The translations under genes and the position numbers were made by a program. From the NCBI GenBank assembly GCA_032716605.1, contig CM064519.1:32371199-32435198 (forward strand): a stretch of 64,000 nt of DNA, in the 5' to 3' direction. The notes beneath the pieces are model-generated. The model saw only the letters and a program-made list of their open reading frames with translations. It was not told where the DNA came from and made no database searches. The stretch is from Paralithodes platypus (taxonomy: Eukaryota > Arthropoda > Malacostraca > Decapoda > Lithodidae). Numbering within the stretch: position 1 is the first letter of the stretch; each line of letters opens with the position of its first letter. Below, piece by piece: positions 37,757-48,489 of this stretch.

Positions 37757-38222
37757 GCTCGGTACACACATGCACGAATTAACGTCCCGTCCGTCCCCGA
37801 CACGCCAGCAAAACTGCCTATAGCTCGGTTCACACATACCCGTCCTGAGCTCCCGTCCTTCCCCGACCACTGAAAACTTATGCAATCGTGCAAGGAGTCC
37901 GACATAAACGGGTATGGTCTGTTCATGAACGTACAGTGACGCCACAACACGGGCCGCGGCGGCGAGGGAGCCGAACATTTTTGACATACCTAAAATAAAC
38001 AGATCAGGACGGACCAACCGCCAAAATCGGTTCAAGGGCGGGTCACCCACGTGACTGGTCAGCGCATAGGCGCCGTGTATAAGCGTCTATGCGCCGCCTA
38101 GACGCTACCAGACGTAGTCTATGCCCCGACCAAAATATTTGAAAGTTGAGACTGCGACGTGGCAACGTCGCCTCACGTGATCACCCCGCGCATCCCCGCT
38201 AGTCCCCGCCCACCAAGCGTCC

Positions 38223-38260
38223 ATAAAAGAGCCAGCCGCGTGTGGCCCTATCTCAGTTCC
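38223..38260 (+). promoter_or_regulatory. TATA plus initiator of rightward gene
   Basis: CATAAAAG at 38222-38229 lies 31 bp upstream of the A (38255) in TCAGTT. The leader of about 100 bp that follows contains three tandem CCTCCAGCCTACTCCAA-type 17-mers and leads to the ATG at 38355. Confidence 0.6.
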
Positions 38261-38354
38261 CAAGCCGCCGTCACTGCAACATTCACCACCTCACACAACC
38301 TCCAACCTCCAGCCTACTCCAACCTCCAGCCTACTCCAACCTCCAGCCTACGTT

Positions 38355-38486
38355 ATGCCTAAGTCTGACTCCAAGAAGCGGCGAGGCATCATGACAAAAC
38401 CGAAGAAGCCCGAGGACACCCTAGACAGCCAGGTGATGGAGGTAGTAGAGGAGGAAGCTCCAGTACAGTTCTGGATCCTCTGCTGA
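38355..38486 (+). CDS. truncated rightward ORF of the PIF-like element
   Basis: A 43-codon frame starts MPKSDSKKRRGIMTKPKK, so the N-terminus is highly basic (nuclear-localisation-like), then becomes acidic (VMEVVEEEA). The start is chosen because it is the first ATG after a TATA/Inr promoter and leader. PIF/Harbinger elements usually have a second gene for a Myb/SANT- or MADF-type DNA-binding protein, and this could be its N-terminus, but no such domain remains. The frame runs out just past the point where it meets the end of the opposite gene, near 38460, which indicates an internal deletion. Confidence 0.4.
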   Translation: MPKSDSKKRRGIMTKPKKPEDTLDSQVMEVVEEEAPVQFWILC

Positions 38487-38690
38487 CAATTCCCTCATGA
38501 GGGTGTGGTAGTGGCCATAGGTCTCCCTCCTCAATAGGTATGGCTTCACCCACACACTTCGCTTTTTCCTTCTCTTCTTCAGCTCGCTCACAACTTCCAT
38601 GAAAGTTAGGACCGTTGAGCACAGTTGTACGTTGCAATCCATGTACAGCTGCACTTGATTCAACAGAGTGGCGTCCATGTTGAGGGACAC
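38463..38690 (-). pseudogene. N-terminus of PIF/Harbinger (ALP1/HARBI1-like) transposase
   Basis: The minus-strand frame has a basic stretch KKRRKKR followed by WVKPYLLRRETYGHYHTLM and ELSAEDPELYW. This matches the conserved N-terminal signature of ALP1/HARBI1-like transposases (W-x-K/R-P-W/Y, RR, GxYHxL, L..ED). The catalytic DDE part is absent: the frame runs into the convergent partner gene near 38463. The element is therefore a non-autonomous internal-deletion derivative. The ATG at 38690 is preceded by a TATA/Inr promoter at the right distance. Confidence 0.72.
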
Positions 38691-38727
38691 TCGGCAGGAG
38701 AAGTTATATCAGCGGCACGCTGGTTGA

Positions 38728-38763
38728 GACTGAGGTGTCTCTGTGCCACGCCCCAATATATAT
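38728..38763 (-). promoter_or_regulatory. TATA plus initiator of the transposase gene
   Basis: On the minus strand, TATATATT (38762-38755) is followed by TCAGTC with the A at 38731, a spacing of 31 bp. The leader to the ATG at 38690 is about 40 nt. Confidence 0.6.
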
Positions 38764-39415
38764 GCATGATGGGGGGCCATCGCCGACGACACTGCGTCCA
38801 TCATATTGTGGTCGCAGTGCCGTCACAGTGCGTCTCAGACAGGTCGTATTCAGACTTATTAGGTCGCCTTCCAAAGGGACTGGTCGGGGCACCAAGTCGC
38901 CGCCCATGATCCGTCTGCCGGGGCGGTCACGTGTTGAGATCTCCGTCCACTAGCCGTGCATGCGCCGTCTTCCGGGGCGGTGACGTGTTGAGGTCGGGCA
39001 TCAGGGCCACATGTGGCCACTCTGGCCTACTCGGGACACAAGGTCATCCGTTTGATGCCGTCCAACAGTTTTTGGTGGTCGGGGAAGGACGGGAGCTCAG
39101 GACGGGTATGTGTGAACCGAGCTTAAGGTTGGTACACGGACATTGCCATATCGCCGACTCTCCTTCCTACGTTTTTTTGCCGCCGTTCTCATCCTGTTAG
39201 TCGGCGTCTAGATGCCGTTAGGCTGCGTCTGGACGCCGACTGCTCCCGTGTGTGTCCCGTGGGTGTCCCCACATAGCACGTTTTCTGACTGTTGACCCGA
39301 CCCACGCAGACCGTTTTGTGGTCGCCGCCTAGGCCCCCTCCAAATTGATGCCGTCCTGCCTCTTTTCTTGGTCGGGGACGGACGGGACGTTAATTCGTGC
39401 ATGTGTGAACCGAGC

Positions 39416-40243
39416 AAAGGAAAGTTGTCCTAATATTTGATATGACACACTTTTTACACCTACAACTCCGCAATTATCACAATAACCGTAATTTAGCTAC
39501 AAGAACTACACATGGTCATCAGTCCTACGGTATATCCTGAAGCTTAAACTAAACAAAAATATACTTAATTCTAGTCAATTATCTGACAATTTTCACCCCC
39601 ATTAAGACGACACTTAGGAGCCTATAATATTGAATACACACATAGAACATTAAAGATAACAATGATCCTTAAAAGAATTAAACTACTGAAATAACTTGAA
39701 ACTGGTATGAAACTCTGATACAAATCCCTGCTAAATTGGTTCGTGTGACACCATCCATAACTACCATACATACTTTCCAACAAGAACTAGACAACTATCA
39801 CCATTCTTACAACTCCCAACCACTATAACACAGCTGCCCCAACTCTACACAACAATAAACAACTTGATTATCTGACCCGGAACTGAGGAGAAAAACAGAA
39901 AACTAGAAGAAAAAAGTTACTCCCAACTTTTCCATCTGACCCTTTGGGGAGGTGGTAGGCAAGGAAAGAACAAAAACAAGAACTTAGGGGGTGATCAGTG
40001 AAACGAAGATTTGTGACGTATATTCTTTATTTACGTTTCAGTTTCATCTCGGCTGACGGTAAAATAAATCCCTTAGTCACTTTTGTTCTCGATAGTTAAT
40101 GGAATAATGTGAAACTACTCTTTCTCTTTATCATAATACCAAGCTTTCATAGCTAACACAAATTTTCACTACGGCATCTTTATATTAGGCAAAAAGTCAA
40201 GAGGAAGACATACAAATTTACCGTCAGCTGGAGAGCAACCGTT
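39416..40243. other. AT-rich, no supported gene
   Basis: Nothing recognised. Confidence 0.5.
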
Positions 40244-40615
40244 TTTGTCTTATGTACATGAAGGAGCCATAAGGCAAACCTGCCTATAACAAGAGCCCTC
40301 CCCCCCCCCCCCCCATCCCATGTTGAAAGAGTGCTAGAGAACCAAAATCAAGGTACATTAGAAGTAATTTAGGTGTGTTGGAAAGAACTATGGTGTGCCT
40401 GTTATGTGGGGTGGAATGATTAGGAGGAGGAAGTGTTTGCGAGAGTAAGCTGGATTACTTTCTTTGTAGGTCAGGCACAATAGAAACAGTGGGGGAAGCC
40501 AGGCAAATGAAACAGGAGTTCTAGCAACTCCTTATCATATGCCTATATGTGGCATCCCCTGGGTACTGCCCTGCTCGATTGGTGCCTTCAATATCCCCAC
40601 TTGAAGTAGTCCAAA
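40244..40615. repeat. dispersed repeat DR1, copy 2 (uninterrupted)
   Basis: Same landmarks as 26215-26787, including TGCGAGAGTAAGCTGGATTA in one piece and CCCCACTTGAAGT at 40595-40607. It is therefore an empty-site reference for the two insertions in copy 1. It carries a C-run at 40298-40314. Confidence 0.75.
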
Positions 40616-40703
40616 CACTCAGAGGAATACGGTGGATGAAGCCCAGTGAAATTGACATAACCAAAACATATAATATAAGGATTGTATAAAAAAACTATAA
40701 CAA

Positions 40704-41021
40704 TTTTTTTTTTTTTTTTTTTTTCTATATTCCAACTTACTTCCTCTCGGGCATAGGCTGAGAGCCTTAACATTCACCGCTTTACAATGAACAGTGAAGC
40801 CCGTGAGGTCTTGTTCCAGTCTAGGGAGTGAGACATGTGAAGCACGTAGAGTACAACGAGCACCTGCCATCTTGCCTTCACATGAGGCACGGTGCTCACT
40901 CATGGCCCGAAACGACCCCATCTCTGAAGCCACCTCGTTCCCGTGCTTCACTGTCTCACCCCCTACACTCGGACTCTCACACTTACACACACACAACGCC
41001 GCCTGTTGAGCAGATAACTCA
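40704..41021 (-). mobile_element. SINE copy 3, lacking the tRNA head
   Basis: The body matches the SINE copies at 10406 and 19998 (CTCGGGCATAGGCTGAGAGC on the plus strand) and ends in a 21-base poly-T at 40704-40724, the A-tail on the minus strand. It stops before the tRNA-like head, near 41021, so it is 5'-truncated, and it has about 70 bp of internal sequence that the other copies lack. Frames crossing it, including one of 290 codons, are rejected. Confidence 0.75.
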
Positions 41022-41430
41022 CCACACAAACGCATAAACAAACAGAAATATGAATGAGTGTATCGAATAACGAGAGTTAGGCAGGTAGAGAACATTAGTG
41101 GGCTCAGTGGAAAGAGAAAATTGGGTAGTAGACAATTGAATATATACAATTGAGTGGTAGATATAAATGCTGACAACATAAACTTTAAAAGCTGTGGAAA
41201 AACAAATAAGTAAAGACAAGAGAGAGGCAGGGAAGATTGAGAATAGACAGAACAAAAAATGCCAAGCACTAGAAGAGACCGACAAAGGGGCGAGGGAACG
41301 CGAAAGCGGTCCCGGACTCTAAGAATTGCAACTTTAATTGATTTTTTCTGTCTGGGCTCTGTCTCGAGTCGGCCAGCCCCATCTATGGGATATATGCCTG
41401 AGTATATACATACATACATATTTATTGATA

Positions 41431-41434
<4 letters not shown>

Positions 41435-41486
<52 letters not shown>
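41435..41486. repeat. (GA)n microsatellite
   Basis: About 26 GA units. A purine-rich GAGGAGG stretch follows at 41590-41725. Confidence 0.95.
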
Positions 41487-41488
<2 letters not shown>

Positions 41489-41951
41489 CATCCATCATGT
41501 GGAGGGAAGGTGGGTCCTCTGGAGATGTGTAAGTGGGTGTTCTTGGGCCTATACAACCTCCCTGTGATGACTTCCCTCGAGAGGTGAAGGGGGAGGAGGA
41601 AGTGAGGAGGAGGAGGAAGAGGATGGCGAATGAGAGGAGGAGGAGGAAGAAGGGGAGCAAGAAAGTGGAAGGGGAGGATAGGTGAACATTAAATAGGTGA
41701 CACAAGGAGGAGGAAGTGGGAAGAGGAGTACAAAGGAGTACAAAGGAAATCAAGCAACAACAGATCTAGTGACCCTTCTAGGTTGCTTGTCCTCCAAAAC
41801 ACTGAGGATCAAGTGTCCAAACAGTGGTTTAGAGTGGGTAAGGGAACATTGGAAAGGGAATTACTGCCCTGGAACTAATGTCCGTGGCAGGATAAGGAAG
41901 TTAGTAGGGGACAGATGGGTTAGTAACTGAGGGGGGGATAAAATAAAGTTA

Positions 41952-44080
41952 TTAATTTACAAACGCAGTCAGTCGCGGGTTTGATGAGAGATATTTGTCT
42001 AGGCGGAGTTTAAATGAATCAACGGTGATGCAGTCTATAACGTTTCGGGGAAGCCCATTCCACAAGTTGACAACTCGATTGAAGAAGAAATTCTTAGATT
42101 CCTGCGAGTTAAAAGATTTACCAATAATTTTGCAACCGTTTCCGTTTCCCCGCGTGTAATTAGATTGGTCGATAGTGAAGTACTTACTACAGTTCATATT
42201 GTCGATGCCTTTGATGATTTTGAACACTTGAAATCAAGTCACCTCCTAATCTGCGCTGGGTTAAAGGAAATAGATTTAATTCTCTAAGACGCTCTTCGTA
42301 TGGTTTGTTCTTTAGGCTAGGTATCATTTTGGTAACTCTACGTTGAACTCTTTCTAGCTTGTTTATATCTTTTTGGTAATAAGGGCACCAGGATTGAACG
42401 CAGTATTCCAGAAGAGGGCGGACTAAGGAATTGTAAAGGGTTAGGATAACTTCTTTGGATTTATGCTCAAATGACCTGCCTATAAAGCCAATTATTTTGT
42501 TTGCCTTCTTAACAACTTCTGAACATTGTTGACTCGGTTTTAGGTTACTCGATATTGTTACTCCCAGATCGGTTTCTCTGTTTACATTCTTAAGCTGAGT
42601 GCCATTCATCGAATAGTTTGCTTTCTCATTTAGGTATCCGACATGTAGTACTTTACATTTATCCGCATTGAAACTCATTTACCAAATTTGGGCCCAACAT
42701 GACAATTTATCTAGATTGTGTTGCATATCGTCAACTTGTTCTTTTGAGAGTACGCTATTTGCAAGTTTTGTATCGTCAGCAAATTTTGAGATTGTACAGG
42801 TGAGACCCTCATCTATGTCGTTGATGTAAATTAGAAAGAGAAATGGTCCTAGTACCGATCCCTGGGGTACCCCGCTACTTACATTGGTCCATTTAGATGC
42901 CTTACCGTTTATGACTACCCTTTGCTTTCTGTCGCTGAGCCAATTTTCTATCCATTTCAACACACCGTCTTGTATTCCATGCGCTTTTAGTTTTAGCAGT
43001 AAACGTTTGTGGGGAACTTTGTCAAAGGCCTTTTGAAAATCAAGGTATATAATATCTACAGCTTTACTCTCATCGTAGAGGTTGAGGATATCGTGGAAGA
43101 AGTCTAAGAGGTTTGTTAAACAGGAACGTTTTTTACGAAAGCCGTGTTGAGTATCTTTAAGCATGTTATTTTCCTCTAAGTGATTTACGAGTCTGTCTCG
43201 TATGACCGTTTCTAGCATTTTACATACAACTGAGGTTAAGCTAATTGGACGATAGTTACTGGGTAGGGATTTGCTGCCTTTTTTTAATATCGGTGTTACG
43301 TTGGCTAGCTTCCACTGATCAGGCATAGTTCCAGACTGCAAGGATTTATTGAATAGTAATGTCAGTGGTTTGGAGAGCTCATCCTTAGCTTCCTTTAGAA
43401 CTCTAGGCGAGATCGTATCAGGTCCTGGCGTTTTATTTACCTTGAGTTTATCTAAACAATTCAATACTTCTCTCTCTGTAACGGTGATATTGCTTAGAAC
43501 ATCTGAATTATCAATCTGAATCGGCGATGGTGTAGGGATATCACTGAGGTCTTCTGTTGTAAAAACTGATGCAAAGAAGGTATTGAGGGCATTACTCATT
43601 TGTACTTCGTCTTTGGTGTATTCTCCATTTTCATCGACTAACGGTCCAACAGTTGAAGTAACTACTTTTTTCTTTCTGATATAACTATAGAATTCTTTCG
43701 GGTTTGTTTTACTTTGATTCGCAATATGTAACTCTAGGGTCTTTTTACTTTGCTTAATTAACTGTTTGGCTTTGCGTCGTAGCTCTACAAATTTCACCCG
43801 TTCTTCGTCATTTTGTGAGGATTTTAATCTATCATTAGCAAATTTTTTAGCAAGCAGGCAGTTTGAAATATCTTTATTCCACCATTTGGGCTTATTATTA
43901 TGGCCTGGACGCCGTATTTTCGATGGTATGCAGTCTTGCACTGCTTTTAGGTAAGTGGTTTCGAATAACTTCCAAGATGTATTTATGTCGTTATTGTTAA
44001 TTAAAAAGCTCCAGTCAGTTTCTTTAAACATAGCTCTAAGTTTATGGAAGTTTGCTTTCTTGAAATTAGGGACTTTTTTC
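41952..44080 (-). pseudogene. CR1 reverse transcriptase, one stop and one frameshift
   Basis: The 450-codon frame from 44031 holds the RT blocks in order: NYRPISLTSV, GFRKKRSC, IIYLDFQKAFDKVPH, SGVPQGSVLGPFLFLIYIND and SKFADDTKL, with catalytic FADD at 42783-42772. All catalytic aspartates are present. A TAA at 42681-42679 replaces what looks like a CAA Gln codon immediately before MSFNADKCKV, and the frame then runs on to about 42230. There a shift moves the FKIIKGID to LSSNPRL tail into another frame, ending at 41952. Apart from these lesions it is well preserved. Confidence 0.9.
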
Positions 44081-44770
44081 GATGCTACTATTTGGTTCGT
44101 TACTAGTAAACTTTAAAGTGAAAGTTATCGTACGATGGTCGCTGTTACTGAATTCATCACCAACATTCAAATTCTCTATCAATTCTTCTTTTGTTGCAAG
44201 TACAATGTCAAGAACGTTATTACCACGGGTCGGCGTTCGAACAAATTGATAAAGCGAACTCTCTTGCAAGTTCGTATACAAGTCATGTCCGGAGTGTGAA
44301 GTAAGAGTATCGCCCCACTTGGTCACAGGTAAATTAGTCGCCAAAAATTACGGTATCTTGTGAGTTACTTACATCTGCAATTTGTTCGTAAATTTCTCGG
44401 TCAGTTTGCACTGATTGAGCTGGAGGTCTGTATATTAACGCAAGTATTATTTTTGTACCTTTATTATTCTTTATTAGCACAAAAGATGTGTCGACGTTCA
44501 CAATTTGAGGTTTTGACACGAGGGTTGGGTTAAGACTTTCTTTGATATAAAATAAAACGCCACCTCCATTTTTATTTATTCGGCTGTTTTCAAACATTAC
44601 ATAACCGGGAAGTGAATACTCTGCTAAAAAGTCTCTATCTTCTGTATTGAGCCAAGATTCTGTTATGCCAATCACATCATAATTTTCTGTAAACACTAGT
44701 TCCTCTAAATCTGAAAATTTATTGCGTATGGTATGCTACGAGCGTTTTCATAGAAAACCTTTAAAGTTGC
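44066..44770 (-). pseudogene. CR1 APE-type endonuclease, frameshifted
   Basis: The domain starts near 44765 with LKVFYENARSI, shifts frame near 44700, continues with VIGITESWLN (the catalytic Glu), and breaks again at about 44340. There a 2-base loss in the GDFN catalytic motif changes the frame. The rest, to SNSDHRTITF (the terminal SDH motif), is in the next frame, and a further shift near 44080 separates it from RT. In an intact element it would nick target DNA to prime reverse transcription. Confidence 0.85.
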
Positions 44771-44946
44771 GGATTTAGAACTCACAGAACGTTCTTTCAT
44801 CGAATTTTTGGTTCTTGTCGGATCTACATTTACATTCATGGCTGTCCTCGGTCCTCGGTCGTTATCCCTGGCGGTTTTGAATTTGGGTCGTGTTGGTGGA
44901 GCTTTATCCAAATTCGCGGTTCTTGACGGATTAGTATTTAATTCCT

Positions 44947-45390
44947 TTATAGGTTGCTGTCTTCGGTCCTCCTTCCTGGTTGTTCTGTGCTGAGTCGATT
45001 TCTTCTCCGAAAATCCTTCACCGCATCGTTGAGAAGACTCCCAAAACGTGCTGCTCCCACCTGGTTCAGATGAACTCCATCGTCCGAAAACAAATAGGTA
45101 TCGTAGTAGAAATTGTCCCAGGTGTCGACGAATCCCACGTTCTCCTTCCTGCAGAGGTTTGCTAGACAACGATTTGTGCTGGTGGCTATGTTGTAAAATC
45201 GGCTCTCTACACCGAGCCGGGGGATGATTCCTGAGATGATGATCCTTGATGACTTCTCCTTAAACGACTTGATCAGCTGCTGGTACTTTAAAAGCAAATC
45301 TTCCGACCGGGTTCGCTGTACATCGTTGGATCCAACGTGGATGACGTACATTGTATTAACAGGGGCCAGCTTTGATACTTCAAAGGATGA
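44947..45390 (-). pseudogene. CR1 ORF1, SGNH/GDSL hydrolase-like domain, 5'-truncated
   Basis: The frame shows HVGSNDV near its start (block III Asn of the SGNH fold) and SDDGVHLNQVG near its end (block V, Asp and His of the catalytic triad). The block I Gly-Asp-Ser serine is missing because the element is truncated upstream. The role of this esterase in CR1 transposition is not settled. Coding continues upstream of the first ATG (45351) to about 45390. A basic tail (RRRNRLSTEQPGRR) follows, then a stop. Confidence 0.78.
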
Positions 45391-45620
45391 GGAGGAGGAT
45401 GAGGGAAGCTAGATGGTGCCTGCAGAACAGAGAAAGAAGAAAGAGATATGTTAGAAGGAGGAGATAAAGAGAAGAAGAAAAATAGGTAGAAGGGAAGAGC
45501 AGGAAGAGGAGATGAGAAGAGGAGAAAGAAGAAAGGAGATGAAAAAGAAGTGAGCGCATAAGGAAGCGAGTAGAGAGGTAGTGACAGGAAGAAGAAGAGG
45601 ATAGTAAAGGCAGTGTTTGT

Positions 45621-45623
<3 letters not shown>

Positions 45624-45680
<57 letters not shown>
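45624..45680. repeat. (GA)n microsatellite
   Basis: About 28 GA units inside a purine-rich stretch running from about 45420. Confidence 0.95.
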
Positions 45681-45684
<4 letters not shown>

Positions 45685-45889
45685 GTGAAAGGAAATCATA
45701 CTCAGCGAAGAGAACAAAAAGGAGTAAGTGCGGGGAAAATCTGGTAGAGGCAACCTACGATGCACGAATTGGAGAGCATTATGCAGACGATATAATATGT
45801 GTTAGGAGCATTGAACGAAGATGAGCATGTTATAATAATAAAAGAGTATAACAAGACAGGAGGAGAAAAAAATTAATTATTAGGAGCTT

Positions 45890-46082
45890 TTAACCCTTTC
45901 AGCTACATTTAGAAGATTTATTTTGTAAAGCGTAGGAACGATGTATGGTACCGGTAGCTAAAAACATAATTTATGTAGTCTGTAACTTTTTATTTGGTAC
46001 ACATCCTTCCTAAGCTGAACAGAACCGTGTAATAGTTGCCAGAATAAAATTAAAAGGACGTCCCTGGTACTCAAGGGGTTAA
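45890..46082. mobile_element. TTAACCC-type MITE, second family
   Basis: Starts TTAACCCTTTCAGCTAC and ends TACTCAAGGGGTTAA, with TTAA at 45890-45893 and 46079-46082. The short terminal inverted repeat is of the TTAACCCYTTSAG type. It is 193 bp with no ORF. The interior is unrelated to the 34602/46464 pair. Confidence 0.78.
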
Positions 46083-46463
46083 GTAGAGAAGTATGAGAAC
46101 ACAATACGAGAGAGGAAGTTAAAACAAAACATTAGTAATGGTTGAAAGCTTAGGATAATAATGAGGGAACAGGGGCATGAAAAACAACAGGAAAGGGAAA
46201 TATGAGGATTATATAAGAATAATGAATTACAATGACAATTATGGTCCAGGAATAGAAGCATAGGGAGCTTTGAACGAGAGAAGCATGACAAGGAAACAGA
46301 GGGGCACTAAACAAAGTAGGAAAGGGAAAGATAAGCATTGGGAAGTTGGTAGAAAAAGAACATATAAATGCAGAGGATCTTAAAGAAACTATTATAAAAT
46401 ATCACAAGCCTGGGCAAGGCATAAAAATATAAACAGGATGAAAGTATGTAAGCATTTGGAGTG

Positions 46464-46695
46464 TTAACCCTCTCCGACATATGACGCGATTTTGAGCCTA
46501 TTAGGGATACTTTAAAGCCTTTGTTACCATCATGGGTATTTAGAAACCTTTAGTTTAGTTACTTCAACCTCTGCAGTTGTCTTTGAGTTAGCTGTGGGCA
46601 GAAAACTAATTTGGAGAGGTAATTAAATGAGTGAGAGAACTCTTTCTTATTGCTAATCTGGCAGCCTCTGCGTCATATGTGCGTGAAAGGGTTAA
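46464..46695. mobile_element. TTAACCC-type MITE, copy 2 of the 34602 family
   Basis: Same sequence as 34602-34837 with scattered substitutions and small indels. TTAA at 46464-46467 and 46692-46695. The unrelated flanks at the two sites confirm the element's ends. Confidence 0.87.
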
Positions 46696-46734
46696 TAAAA
46701 GAGGTGCGTGATATATAAGCAAACCAACGCACGA

Positions 46735-47335
46735 TCACAAAATGGTAAAGGAACGTAAAGCGGGAGTGCAAGAACAAAAAAGGTAAAGGGGCATAAACAC
46801 AGGAGGGAAAGAAAACAAAAAGGAAAAGGGACATAAAAACAGAAGCGCAAGAAAACAACATAGTAAAGTAACGTAACACAGAAATGCAAGAAAACAACAT
46901 GGTAAAGTAACGTAACACAGAAATGCAAGAAAACAACATGGTAAAGTAACGTAACACAGAAATGCAAGAAAACAACATGGTAAAGTAACGTAAAACAGAA
47001 ATGCAAGAAAACAACATGGTAAAGTAACGTAAAACAGAAATGCAAGAAAACAACATGGTAAAGTAACGTAAAACAGAAACGTAAGAAAACAAACTGGTAA
47101 AGTAACGTAAAACAGAAATGCAAGAAAACAACATGGTGAAGTAACGTAAAACAGAAATGCAAGAAAACAAACTGGTAAAGTAACGTAAAACAGAAATGCA
47201 AGAAAACAACATGGTAAAGTAACGTAAAACAGAAATGCAAGAAAACAAACTGGTAAAGAACCGTTCAAACAGAAACGTAAGAAAAGAAAACGGGAAAGGA
47301 ACGTAACAACAGGAGCGCAAGAAAACATAATTGTA
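46735..47335. repeat. 39-bp minisatellite, about 15 copies
   Basis: Units contain GTAACGTAAAACAGAAATGC then AAGAAAACAACATGGTAAA. Starts at 46859, 46898 and 46937 show an exact 39-bp period, degenerating at both ends. Because 39 is a multiple of 3 and the minus strand of the unit has no stop in any frame, three overlapping open frames of 182-248 codons result. None has independent support as a protein. Confidence 0.93.
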
Positions 47336-47545
47336 AATTAACATAAACATTAGGACTGTTGAAAGAGGAGGAGCATGATGGAAGACCCAAAGAACATTGA
47401 TAGGTATTATACTTTTCATAGTTTATTAATGCTCAACTTCGGAAGAACCTACAGTATATATATAGAATTGTTAAGGGATTGTTAAATTAACCCTCTAAAG
47501 CTGACAGGTCCTTCCTTAAAAAGAATATAATTTTCTGGAGGTTGC

Positions 47546-47547
<2 letters not shown>

Positions 47548-47576
<29 letters not shown>
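47548..47576. repeat. (AC)n microsatellite
   Basis: About 14 AC units. Confidence 0.95.
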
Positions 47577-48489
47577 GATTCAATGGGTGTAGCTAAATTA
47601 TATCAAGAATGGAGTAATTTACTTGGATAAGTCAAGACAAGATCGCGAATAACCGAGGAGTGTTTAAATCATGCTAACATAACAGAAACTCGTAGAAAAG
47701 GAACTGAGGATAAACATAATAATATTCATAGTAAAGAAACAGAAGGCAATGAAGTGTAAGACTGTTAAGCATGATGAAGAAGAAGTGAATCGGAAACAGA
47801 AGATTTGGATGAAACTTTTATGTATTCAATTTAAGATATACGAAAACAATATTTGTGTGTTAGTAATGAGTGGATTATGTGAAATACATTTTTATCCTTC
47901 ATAATTAGACGTTTATGACTTCTAAAAAATCCTTTAATGGGTATATTGACATAGACACTTCATTTAATATTGCCATTCATTTATAAACCCCCAATTATTA
48001 CATCATTATAACAATGTAATACGATTGGCTTATTGCGTAGTATCAAATTATTACATGCATGATTTCTAAAAATCGAAAGGGTAATAACTGTCTGATCATT
48101 ATAACCCATTGACTCTAATAGATTCGTACTGAATACGATATAGAAGAGATATAGATTATGATGAGAAACAAGAACATTATGAAGATATATTTGGAGATTA
48201 CCTGATGCTAGGACATGTTGAGGACAAACTAGGAGATTATGAAATACTAGATGGCGAATAGACGCTAAACAATATTATATACTAGGAGCCGATGAGTAGG
48301 CACTATAGTCTATTCATTATACGTAGGCCAACACTGATTACTGCTAACCTCCATGACTCTATGACGACGAGAGTAATCGAGCTCATACTTCTACTAGAGT
48401 CAGCTAGGGAATATTTACAGCCCATTTACTCTAACCCTTTTTTGAGCTACAGAGGTTAGGGGTTATAATTTCCGGCTTACCTATAAAGA
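47577..48489. other. AT-rich, no supported gene
   Basis: Nothing recognised. Confidence 0.5.

Larger units (their letters stand above)
37757..39415. mobile_element. PIF/Harbinger-like element with nested inverted repeats
   Basis: The outer pair GCTCGGTACACACATGCACG (from 37757) matches the reverse complement of sequence ending CGAGC at 39415. The inner pair GCTCGGTTCACACATACCCG (from 37823) matches sequence ending at 39122. Both pairs share the CTCGGTTCACACAT motif and a CCGTCC-rich continuation. GC content is much higher than in the flanks. The inside holds two convergent gene remnants, described separately. This could be one element inserted in another of the same family, or a single element with subterminal repeats. 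No clear TWA target duplication was seen. Confidence 0.7.
41724..45395 (-). mobile_element. CR1-like non-LTR retrotransposon, nearly full length but defective
   Basis: The minus-strand order is SGNH-type ORF1 (about 45390-44950), endonuclease (about 44765-44080), reverse transcriptase (44080-41952) and a 3' UTR of about 230 bp. It ends in a tandem tail of two CTTTGTACTC-type units at 41745-41724. The last 150-330 bp recur at 52236-52568 (same strand) and 58725-58876 (opposite strand), which confirms the 3' end. The 5' end is lost inside the ORF1 domain. CR1/L2 elements with an esterase ORF1 and short tandem 3' repeats are well known. Confidence 0.87.

Noticed and set aside
37652..38050. 132-codon minus-strand frame
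   Set aside because: It is built largely from the inverted repeats of the PIF-like element, with no match to any domain.
40619..41491. 290-codon minus-strand frame
   Set aside because: It crosses a GA repeat, unrelated AT-rich DNA, a SINE and a poly-T tail, so it cannot be one evolved protein.
44808..45412. Plus-strand frames opposite CR1 ORF1
   Set aside because: Shadows of the minus-strand SGNH and endonuclease coding sequence, lacking their motifs.
46673..47419. 248-codon minus-strand frame
   Set aside because: A translated 39-bp minisatellite that is equally open in all three frames. No conserved domain, and no codon bias can be judged.
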